Positions 1 through 5,445 are shown, counted from the stretch's first letter. The stretch is 5,567 bases of DNA from Nanobdellota archaeon (GCA_018825865.1 JAHKAF010000036.1:1-5567), one strand, 5' to 3'. Program-made: numbers and translations. Notes: generated by a model from the letters alone, not told the origin.

Positions 1-16
1 ATGATATAACTTCACA

Positions 17-84
17 TAATACGTTGAGCCCGAGAGGTTGTTTTGTTAATAATTTATATCCCTCTCGCGTCAGCGAGGTAATTT
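17..84 (+). repeat. 68-base structured intergenic repeat, copy 1
   Basis: Direct-repeat partner of 5356-5423, at a constant offset of 5339 bases. The first 15 bases (TAATACGTTGAGCCC) and the last 22 bases (63-84) are identical between the copies. The 31-base middle matches at only about half its positions ungapped, and better with small compensating indels around TGTTAA. The right block contains a perfect 5-bp hairpin, CTCGC (64-68), loop GTCA, GCGAG (73-77), which stands out as GC-rich in AT-rich surroundings. In this copy only, CGAGAGG (31-37) can also pair with CCTCTCG (61-67). The element lies directly upstream of the promoter of the gene at 141. It could be a small-RNA gene, a 5' regulatory RNA, a REP-like palindrome or a mobile-element remnant. 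No known family was recognised. Confidence 0.75.
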
Positions 85-111
85 TATTATATATTTTAGA
101 GGATAATAGTT

Positions 112-119
112 TTTATAAA
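112..119 (+). promoter_or_regulatory. TATA box for the gene at 141
   Basis: TTTATAAA is centred about 25 bases before the ATG at 141, the distance expected between an archaeal TATA box and the transcription start. Transcription would then begin at or next to the ATG, giving a leaderless message. This fits the lack of a convincing ribosome binding site. Another A/T-rich run at 87-98 is a less well-placed alternative. Confidence 0.5.
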
Positions 120-140
120 GTTGAGAGACTAATAGAAAAT

Positions 141-296
141 ATGACTGATGAATTAGAAGGTATCTTAAGTAAAATTGAAAATTCCAAAAGGGAAATAGAT
201 GAATATGTAAATAAGGGGGATTGTGTAAATGCAATTAAAGAAATGTCTAAAGTAATTGGTTATCAAACAGAAACAATTCTATATTTACAAAGATAA
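141..296 (+). CDS. short helical hypothetical protein (51 aa)
   Basis: A 51-residue reading frame starts at ATG 141 (MTDELEGILSKIENSKREID...) and ends with TAA. The product is charged, rich in Lys, Glu and Ile, and probably entirely helical. The first 25 residues show heptad-like spacing of Leu/Ile, so a short coiled coil or helical hairpin is possible. It has one Cys (about residue 29) and no signal peptide or membrane segment. The same frame is open upstream to a TTG at 24, but that extension would read through the structured repeat, so ATG 141 was chosen. The choice is supported by the TATA box at 112-119, which gives a leaderless start. The gene converges on the isomerase gene with a 68-base gap. 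No family was recognised. The reality of the gene rests on composition and promoter geometry only. Confidence 0.5.
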   Translation: MTDELEGILSKIENSKREIDEYVNKGDCVNAIKEMSKVIGYQTETILYLQR

Positions 297-315
297 TAAG
301 GAAAATCATACACCT

Positions 316-355
316 GTTCAAGGTCACCTAATATTTCTTTCAAATTTACCTGAAC
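316..355. terminator. weak hairpin between convergent genes
   Basis: GTTCAAGGT (316-324) can pair with ACCTGAAC (348-355) as 8 base pairs with one bulged A, closing a long 23-base loop that includes the T-rich run ATATTTCTTT (331-340). It lies between the stop codons of the two convergent genes (297-364 is non-coding), where a bidirectional terminator would be expected. The long loop and the lack of a strong U tract on the minus strand make this a weak call. Confidence 0.2.
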
Positions 356-364
356 TTTAATCCT

Positions 365-940
365 CTAAACAACACTCGCCTTTTCAATCACGACATTTTC
401 TAAAGGTTTATCCTGTGCGTTTGTCTGGACTTTTGCGATTTTGTCGACGATATCCATGCCTTCAATCACTTCTCCGAAAGCAGGATGTTTTGCGTCGAGG
501 AAATTATTGTCCACTAAATTTATGAAGAATTGGCTTGAGCCTGTGTTTGGTCCTGCATTTGCTATTGAAATTGTTCCGCGATTATTTTTGTTTCCGCCCG
601 CATGTGTGAATTCGTCTTTGATATTTGGAATTTTTGGGTCTCCGAATCCTGTTCCAGTTGGGTCCCCTCCTTGAATCATAAATCCGTCGATGATTCTGTG
701 AAAAATAACTCTGTCATAAACTCCATGTTCAACAAGACTTTTGAAATTGCCCGTTGTTATAGGCATATCATCATACATTTTAATAACAATATCCCCCATG
801 TTTGTTTCAAGTTTGACTTTTGACTCCAATGATTGGTTCATTTTTTTAATATTTGTCGGTGATGATTGGTTCATTTTGTAAATTCCTACAGCTAAAATTA
901 AAATTAAAACTATTATAAAGGTTATTGTTTGGGGTTTCAT
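365..940 (-). CDS. membrane-anchored cyclophilin-type peptidyl-prolyl cis-trans isomerase
   Basis: This 191-aa protein catalyses cis-trans isomerisation of Xaa-Pro bonds during protein folding. Residues 1-6 are short and polar, residues 7-21 form one hydrophobic helix (TFIIVLILILAVGIY), and 22-40 is an Asn/Ser/Lys linker. The cyclophilin domain runs from about 41 to 191, slightly shorter than human CypA (165 aa). The active site is intact: FHR with Arg82 (CypA Arg55), GFMIQGGD with Phe87, Met88 and Gln90, IANAGPNTGSSQFFI with Ala127, Asn128, Gln137 and Phe139, and FLDAKH with Leu148 and His152. Phe147 replaces CypA Trp121, a change common in prokaryotic cyclophilins and linked to low cyclosporin affinity. 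With no cleavage motif after the helix, an N-in/C-out signal anchor is likely, placing the enzyme on the outer face. The ATG at 940 is 27 bases from a TATA box, so the message is probably leaderless. It is divergent from the 59-aa gene. Confidence 0.97.
   Translation of the reverse strand: MKPQTITFIIVLILILAVGIYKMNQSSPTNIKKMNQSLESKVKLETNMGDIVIKMYDDMPITTGNFKSLVEHGVYDRVIFHRIIDGFMIQGGDPTGTGFGDPKIPNIKDEFTHAGGNKNNRGTISIANAGPNTGSSQFFINLVDNNFLDAKHPAFGEVIEGMDIVDKIAKVQTNAQDKPLENVVIEKASVV
830..877 (-). repeat. 15-base direct repeat in the isomerase linker
   Basis: The 15-base word TGATTGGTTCATTTT occurs at 830-844 and again at 863-877 (plus-strand reading), 33 bases apart, which is exactly 11 codons. 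In the protein it produces KMNQS twice (residues 22-26 and 33-37) in the spacer between membrane helix and catalytic domain. This looks like an in-frame duplication that lengthened the tether without affecting the fold. Confidence 0.75.
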
Positions 941-962
941 AATTTAGAAAATATGACAATAG

Positions 963-971
963 TTTTTAAAA
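963..971 (-). promoter_or_regulatory. TATA box for the isomerase gene (minus strand)
   Basis: Read on the minus strand, this is TTTTAAAAA within AATTTTAAAAAC. Its centre is about 27 bases from the isomerase ATG (940), giving a predicted start at or within a base or two of the ATG. No purine-rich ribosome binding site lies in the short interval, so a leaderless transcript is inferred. Confidence 0.5.
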
Positions 972-990
972 TTAACTTATCACAATAAAG

Positions 991-998
991 TTTAAATA
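991..998 (+). promoter_or_regulatory. TATA box for the 59-aa gene
   Basis: TTTAAATA is centred about 25 bases before ATG 1020 and preceded by the purine-rich CAATAAAG, as expected for a BRE/TATA pair. It lies about 27 bases from the minus-strand TATA box at 963-971, so both divergent genes are served from one 79-base region (941-1019). Confidence 0.6.
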
Positions 999-1019
999 AT
1001 ATATAATAGGGACTTTTTA

Positions 1020-1199
1020 ATGCGAATTTATTGTTATGCCTTAAATCAAGAACTAAAGCTAAGAAACAGGCAGATAAAGTATACTACATTAAAATGCCAA
1101 GAGGAAAGAAGGTGTTTACATGACGAAGGAAAATGCCCTATAATTCAGATTAACAATCAAGTTTGTCAACAATTAGATAAAGTAATAAATAACTTCTAA
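1020..1199 (+). CDS. small Cys-containing protein (59 aa), unrecognised
   Basis: An open frame of 59 codons runs from ATG 1020 to TAA 1197-1199. It begins MRIYCYALNQELKLRNRQIK and ends DKVINNF. It has five Cys (5, 26, 32, 39, 49), three of them grouped as C26-x5-C32-x-H34-x4-C39 followed by Pro. It has no signal peptide or membrane segment. In the cytoplasm such a cluster more often binds zinc or another metal than forms disulfides, but that is inference. The start is supported by a TATA box at 991-998 in leaderless position. The frame fills most of the gap between the isomerase and the giant gene and stops 39 bases before the giant gene's ATG, which has its own TATA box. No family was recognised. 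A chance frame is possible but less likely given the promoter and the orderly composition. Confidence 0.6.
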   Translation: MRIYCYALNQELKLRNRQIKYTTLKCQEERRCLHDEGKCPIIQINNQVCQQLDKVINNF

Positions 1200-1205
1200 A
1201 AGACA

Positions 1206-1216
1206 ATATTTATTAA
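1206..1216 (+). promoter_or_regulatory. TATA box for the giant secreted-protein gene
   Basis: ATATTTATTAA is centred about 28 bases before ATG 1239. The spacer (TTTTCTATTCTCTCCTA) is pyrimidine-rich and has no Shine-Dalgarno sequence, so translation most likely begins at the 5' end of a leaderless message. The box starts 6 bases after the stop codon of the 59-aa gene, so the giant gene appears to have its own promoter. Confidence 0.6.
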
Positions 1217-1238
1217 CCTTATTTTCTATTCTCTCCTA

Positions 1239-1301
1239 ATGAAAAAGGGTGTTTTGTTTTTTGTATTATTAATGCTAATTCTATTACCAATTGCGTCAGC
1301 A
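1239..1301 (+). other. Sec signal peptide of the giant protein
   Basis: Codons 1-21 give two Lys after Met, then a long Leu/Val/Ile/Phe core with a helix-breaking Pro17, then the small-residue motif Ala19-Ser20-Ala21 followed by Gly22. This is a textbook signal-peptidase I site. There is no lipobox Cys, so a lipoprotein is unlikely. Confidence 0.9.
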
Positions 1302-4300
1302 GGTTCTGTGGACAGCGAGATGCAAAAAGTTACTCATTATGCTGAAGAATTTGAGACAGGGAATATAAATTATGTCCAATTTTTAGTTCATCTTAGTTCT
1401 GTTCGGGAAAATTTGAATGAGATTCTCGGAGCGACCGGAAAAGAGTATGGCGGGATTGTGAAGCAAGAACAAGTTAGAACTATTTTAGGGGAGCCTGAAA
1501 AGGAAACGAAATGGGTTTGGGTGGAGAATGAGGAGCGTGAAAAAAAAGTAGAGTCTTCTGTTCCTATCTGGGAGAAAATAATTTTTGACGGGAAAAAAAT
1601 CCAGATAAGATTAAACGCTTTTCCGTCGATAATCAAGAGAAAAACTCCTGAATTAAAAGCAGAGATAAGGAAATTAGAGGATGAGGGAAGAATAGAGGAA
1701 GTGAAATTGCTCGAGAAAGAAGGGGAGGAAACATTAGTGTACAGGCTGAATTTTAACATTGAATTTAAGAAACCAAAAGAGCAACTTGATATCAATAGTA
1801 AGATAAATGACATTCAGACGCTTGCGCAGGATTTTAATTCTGATTCTTCAGATTCAAATGCAGAGAAACTGGCTAAAGAGAGTGTGAATGCCGAGAGAAT
1901 TTTTGAATCCTATTTCAGACAAAATCAGGGAAAATGCGAGGATGTCATGATCTCTATTTTTGGTTCTGAAAACAAGAAAGACACAATGAAAACTATTGTT
2001 CATGAAATTGATTTTTACGAGGGAGAAAATTTTGAAGCAATAATGAGGCTGGAGATGTGTGATGACTGTAACTGGAACTGGATTAACCTTAATATGTGGT
2101 TTGAAGGAAGAGGCAAGTTTAATCCTCCTGAGATGAAAGATTCAGGAAAAGAATCCAGAGAAAGATTCAAACAGATGACTTCTGAAGAATTCAAAGCAGA
2201 AACTACAGAATTAATAGAGGATATCATAATATTTTTAGAGCAAAAAAAGATGGAGGCTGCATTTGATTCTTCATCAAAACTTATGACTCTGACTGAATCA
2301 TGGAATGAAGTTTCAAATAATGTATGGGAAGAAGTTGACAAAGAATTTAGACAGGGAGAAGATTCTATGACTGAAGAAGAACGCCAGAAACTTAATGAAA
2401 ATTATGGATGGATAAAAAGAGAGCAGGAAAAAAGAAACAATGAAAAAGAACTTAGGCAGATAAATTATGAAGAAAGAAAACAGTTTTATCTGGGTTTGTT
2501 TTCTGCGTATGATAAAAAAGAATTTTATTTTGAGCAGGAAGAATATGAAAAAAGACTTGTTCAGGAATTTAAGACATTTGAAAAGGAAATTTGTGATAAT
2601 AATGTTGATGATAATGAAGACGGGGGAATAGATTGCGGTGATGAACAATGCGGAGGAAAACTCTGCGGAAAGATAGTGGGTGTCGGGACAATAGAGAATG
2701 AAACTTTTGAATCAGTTACTGAACTATATTGTATTGCAGGAGCATGCCAGGCAAAAGAAGAGTTTTCCGTCGGCAAAAAAGTTATCTGCGGAAACCACAT
2801 TTGTGAAGAGAACGAGACGCTCGAAACATGCGCGCAGGATTGTGCCGGATGTAAACAATGGGATGCTGTAAATTGCTCTGGAAAAGTTATATTCAGTGGA
2901 AAAGATATTAATGGTTGCCCGTTAGAACCTATTTGTTTAAGTGAAGAAAAAACATGTGAAGCAGACGAGGACTGCACTGATCCATTATGTGGCGACGCTA
3001 TTTGTTTAGAAGGTTTATGTGTTATTGAAAAACTAAAAGAATGTGCAGAAGTAGAATGTACTGAAGGGCAGGAAAAGGTAAAGAAGTGTGGTTCAGCTGG
3101 AGAGATTACTGCGAATGTGTGTGTTAAAGGAGTCTGGGAATCACTAAACACAGAATGCGAAGAAGAAACAGGAGAAGTAATTATAGAAAATTCTGAAGAG
3201 ATTGTCGGAAATGACTGCATAATGAGAGATGATTGTGGAGGAGAAGATGTTTGCAGCAACGGAAGATGCATTACAATACCAAAAGTAGCAGAAGTTGAAG
3301 AATCTTATGAGGAACTGAATCTTGAAGATTTTATAGACGAGGATAACATCCAGAAAGATAAATTTGAAGATAAAGAAAAACCACGGGATGAATTAAAAGA
3401 AGATGAATCAGATATGACTGAAGAGAATAAAGAAAATAAACCAGAAATAAGTGATGAAAATTCAGCTGGAGAAGAAACACAAGGAGAGGTTGCAGGAGAG
3501 CCAGAACAAAGTTCTGAAGAGCCTGAATCAACACTTACTGGAGGAGTTATATTTAATTTTTTCAGAGCAATTGCTGGAAAAGTAACAGGTTCAGCCATTA
3601 CCGAATCTTTTGTTGAAGACGAAGGAAATGAGATTCAACAGGAAGTTATAGAGAGCGATGAAGGTTTTGAAAACAATCAAGATGTGGAGAATACAATTGA
3701 TTCTGGAGAGAAAAATAATTTTGATGAGGGAAATAAAAACGATATACGCGAAGGTGGAGAGGAAAATAATTGGGTGCAGGAGGATGAAGAAAGAAGAGAA
3801 GAAGACAAAGAAAACAGGAAAAATGAGTGCAGGGACAGATGTGACAGGGAATGCAACGACAGGATAATCAAGCCATGTGTGGAGCCTTGTGTGTGGGATG
3901 AATGCGGAGATATGCTGGAATGTAATATTGATGAAATAACAAAAAATTGTGAGAGTGGCTGCAAGAGCGAGAAAAATATTGATGATTGTGTTAATGAATG
4001 CGAAGGAAAGTGTATGAAGGGTGAAAATACTTGGGAAGAACCTGAATGGGAAAAAAAGCAGGAAGAGTTGGGAGTTTTTTCTGCTGGCGGAGGATGCAGA
4101 ACTTCTCAGGGAAAAACAGAAGGTTTTATCTGGTTCAATGGATGGGGCGAGCCTTTTGATGAGATACAGCCGTTAAAACAAAAATATTATCAGGGTGGAC
4201 AAGCAGACTGGTGCAAATGGGATTTAGAAAATCTAATTAAACAGCGACGGGAATTTGAAAAAAGTTTTAACCAAAAATTTGCAGAATGGTTTTTTGATGA

Positions 4301-5258
4301 TTACATGGCAAATACTGCAGAAGACTGGGAGCAGCACCAATCAGGAATTTTTGAACTTTACTGGAACATTGTTGATAATTCTAGGCAGATTTCAGAAAGA
4401 ATGAACTGCCTTGGGATAGAAGAGATTCCGTTTGATTATAAACTTCTGAATTTAAGTTATGAAACAGCTTATGGAAGCATTGAATACTGGGAGGAAGTGC
4501 AGGACGGAAAAATGAATTATGGAACTGAAGAAGAAATGGAAATGATTACTCCTTATATGAAGGTGTGGATTTTCCCTCCTAAGGAATTTATTCAATATGA
4601 ACTGAAAAAAGCTATGAAGGAGCAGAGTTTCCCTGGTTCTCCTGAAGAGAAAATGGAAAGGGAAAATGAAGGCGGACCTACAGCAGAAGAAAAAGAGAAA
4701 ATAAAACAGGATAAAAGTTTTATGAAAAAATTAAAATCTTCCGCAGATAAATACGGAGGGAATATCGACGCTGTTGTTCAATTTAAGGATTTTGAAACAA
4801 ATGAAGTTGTTTTTAATTTATACGCCCAGATTAATGAAGAAGATATTTTAATGGTTACTCCAATGCTTCCTGAAAATGTTCCTGCGCAGGATGTCAAAAT
4901 AGAAATGGATTTTGAATTTCTTTATAATCTGATTTATACTTCTGAGAAAGATATGAGTGGTGAAAGGATTGAGTCGCCTCCTTGGGCAGAGAGAAAAATA
5001 AAACCAATTGAAAAAATTAAGGAAGTGACGAATGGGATTCAGGTGTTTTTGAAAGTTAGGAAAATGATTAATTCTGCAACAATAACTCCTAAAGAAGCTA
5101 AGAAAGATGTTGATAAATTGTTTAAGGATTTCCTTTGGATGATGATGAAAGGTGGGATGGACGACGGGAAGGGACCTGATGAAGGTGCTGGAGAAAAAGA
5201 TAAAAAGGTCGAGGAAATTGAGAGGGGATTATGGGAAGATAAAGGGGTTTTGAACTAA
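1239..5258 (+). CDS. giant secreted Cys-rich acidic protein (1339 aa), function unknown
   Basis: No family was recognised by name. Residues 1-21 are a classic Sec signal peptide (MKK, hydrophobic run, cleavage after ASA). Residues 22 to about 450 are mostly helical and charged, with three Cys (233, 274, 277) and a Glu/Lys/Arg-rich, coiled-coil-like stretch at about 370-450. Residues 452-677 hold 28 Cys in recurring surface-protein motifs: a C-D-rich Ca-site-like motif at 452-471 (VDDNEDGGIDC), CGNHICEENE...CAQDC at 517-535, and C..D.DC...C...C repeats at 573-594 and 660-677. Residues 680-862 are an acidic, disordered-looking linker interrupted by a hydrophobic patch at 768-788 (IFNFFRAIAGKVTGSAI). 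Residues 864-925 hold 12 Cys, mostly in CX3C spacing. The remainder (930-1339) is Trp/Phe-rich then helical, with Cys 953, 992 and 1057, and has no C-terminal membrane anchor. Several N-x-S/T sites suggest glycosylation. It is probably an exported surface or released protein. Start choice is supported by the signal peptide and TATA box. Confidence 0.93.
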   Translation: MKKGVLFFVLLMLILLPIASAGSVDSEMQKVTHYAEEFETGNINYVQFLVHLSSVRENLNEILGATGKEYGGIVKQEQVRTILGEPEKETKWVWVENEEREKKVESSVPIWEKIIFDGKKIQIRLNAFPSIIKRKTPELKAEIRKLEDEGRIEEVKLLEKEGEETLVYRLNFNIEFKKPKEQLDINSKINDIQTLAQDFNSDSSDSNAEKLAKESVNAERIFESYFRQNQGKCEDVMISIFGSENKKDTMKTIVHEIDFYEGENFEAIMRLEMCDDCNWNWINLNMWFEGRGKFNPPEMKDSGKESRERFKQMTSEEFKAETTELIEDIIIFLEQKKMEAAFDSSSKLMTLTESWNEVSNNVWEEVDKEFRQGEDSMTEEERQKLNENYGWIKREQEKRNNEKELRQINYEERKQFYLGLFSAYDKKEFYFEQEEYEKRLVQEFKTFEKEICDNNVDDNEDGGIDCGDEQCGGKLCGKIVGVGTIENETFESVTELYCIAGACQAKEEFSVGKKVICGNHICEENETLETCAQDCAGCKQWDAVNCSGKVIFSGKDINGCPLEPICLSEEKTCEADEDCTDPLCGDAICLEGLCVIEKLKECAEVECTEGQEKVKKCGSAGEITANVCVKGVWESLNTECEEETGEVIIENSEEIVGNDCIMRDDCGGEDVCSNGRCITIPKVAEVEESYEELNLEDFIDEDNIQKDKFEDKEKPRDELKEDESDMTEENKENKPEISDENSAGEETQGEVAGEPEQSSEEPESTLTGGVIFNFFRAIAGKVTGSAITESFVEDEGNEIQQEVIESDEGFENNQDVENTIDSGEKNNFDEGNKNDIREGGEENNWVQEDEERREEDKENRKNECRDRCDRECNDRIIKPCVEPCVWDECGDMLECNIDEITKNCESGCKSEKNIDDCVNECEGKCMKGENTWEEPEWEKKQEELGVFSAGGGCRTSQGKTEGFIWFNGWGEPFDEIQPLKQKYYQGGQADWCKWDLENLIKQRREFEKSFNQKFAEWFFDDYMANTAEDWEQHQSGIFELYWNIVDNSRQISERMNCLGIEEIPFDYKLLNLSYETAYGSIEYWEEVQDGKMNYGTEEEMEMITPYMKVWIFPPKEFIQYELKKAMKEQSFPGSPEEKMERENEGGPTAEEKEKIKQDKSFMKKLKSSADKYGGNIDAVVQFKDFETNEVVFNLYAQINEEDILMVTPMLPENVPAQDVKIEMDFEFLYNLIYTSEKDMSGERIESPPWAERKIKPIEKIKEVTNGIQVFLKVRKMINSATITPKEAKKDVDKLFKDFLWMMMKGGMDDGKGPDEGAGEKDKKVEEIERGLWEDKGVLN
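2592..3269 (+). other. 28-Cys extracellular motif region of the giant protein (residues 452-677)
   Basis: An even number of Cys (28) lies in 226 residues, with Gly/Asp/Asn-rich connectors. Three motif kinds recur: a C-D-N-x-V-D-D-N-x-D-G-G-I-D-C-G-D-x-x-C block resembling Ca-binding 'DNDxDG' motifs of secreted proteins, a CGNxxCEExE...C..DC block, and two DC...C.(N)G.C blocks. These are typical of disulfide-stabilised exported modules. Ca binding and disulfide pairing are inferred from spacing only. Confidence 0.7.
3828..4013 (+). other. 12-Cys CX3C region of the giant protein (residues 864-925)
   Basis: Cys occur at 864, 868, 872, 880, 884, 889, 895, 904, 908, 917, 921 and 925. Repeated CX3C spacing (864/868/872, 880/884, 904/908, 917/921/925) puts Cys on one face of successive helices, as in helical-hairpin proteins held by paired disulfides (for example twin CX3C proteins). 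Similarity to any particular family is not claimed. Confidence 0.65.
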
Positions 5259-5263
5259 GTGAA

Positions 5264-5285
5264 GGGGTACCGCTCGGTGTACCCC
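5264..5285 (+). terminator. hairpin just after the giant gene
   Basis: GGGGTAC (5264-5270) pairs perfectly with GTACCCC (5279-5285) around the 8-base loop CGCTCGGT, starting 5 bases after the TAA stop. It is followed by AAATTGCGG rather than a U tract, so it is not a classic intrinsic terminator, and archaeal termination relies mainly on U-rich runs. It may protect the mRNA 3' end or help termination. The rest of 5286-5355 shows no gene or clear signal. Confidence 0.4.
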
Positions 5286-5355
5286 AAATTGCGGAATGAA
5301 GGGGCAGAGGTTATTCTGGGTTAAGTTGGAAAAAGTTTGTTAAAATAAAGATATT

Positions 5356-5423
5356 TAATACGTTGAGCCCAAAGTTATTTCTGTTAACTACTTTACATCA
5401 ATCTCGCGTCAGCGAGGTAATTT
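5356..5423 (+). repeat. 68-base structured intergenic repeat, copy 2
   Basis: Second copy of the element at 17-84, in the same orientation and of the same length. It has an identical 15-base left block (5356-5370) and 22-base right block (5402-5423). The hairpin is CTCGC (5403-5407), loop GTCA, GCGAG (5412-5416). The middle (5371-5401) has diverged, and the extra CGAGAGG/CCTCTCG pairing of copy 1 is absent here. It is immediately preceded by the A/T run ATATTTAATA (5351-5360), which could be a TATA box, and lies 63 bases before the next ATG. Confidence 0.75.
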
Positions 5424-5437
5424 CTAATTTCAAAATC

Positions 5438-5445
5438 TTTAAATA
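5438..5445 (+). promoter_or_regulatory. TATA box for the truncated 3' gene
   Basis: TTTAAATA is identical to the box at 991-998. The predicted start is near 5467, about 20 bases before ATG 5487, leaving a short leader that contains the ribosome binding site. This differs from the leaderless arrangement of the other genes here. Confidence 0.55.

Noticed and set aside
24..140. Upstream TTG-initiated extension of the 51-aa gene
   Set aside because: It would translate straight through the structured repeat. The same frame across copy 2 ends quickly at a stop, and the residues encoded by the middle differ almost completely, so the conservation is at DNA/RNA level, not protein level.
321..329. AGGTCACCT palindrome as a regulator site
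   Set aside because: It is a 4-base arm around a single base between two convergent genes, easily due to chance and not near a promoter.
441..823. Plus-strand open frames across the isomerase gene
   Set aside because: They lie antisense to a gene with a fully recognisable cyclophilin active site and have no promoter or sensible composition.
2561..3271. 236-codon minus-strand open frame under the Cys-rich region
   Set aside because: Its Ser/Pro/His/Phe-rich product is what the reverse complement of Glu/Asp/Gly/Cys codons gives. It lies entirely within the giant gene and has no promoter. The other minus-strand frames in 1388-3964 are rejected for the same reason.
3658..3867. 69-codon plus-strand frame inside the acidic linker
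   Set aside because: It is an out-of-frame shadow of the Glu/Asp/Asn-rich coding sequence, with Lys/Arg-rich low-complexity composition.
5286..5355. tRNA or other standard RNA gene after the giant gene
   Set aside because: No cloverleaf arms or T-loop consensus could be built from this stretch. It is plain intergenic sequence.
17..5423. CRISPR array or composite transposon bounded by the repeats
   Set aside because: There are only two copies 5.3 kb apart with no spacer periodicity, and no transposase, integrase or cas gene lies between them. Target-site duplications cannot be seen.
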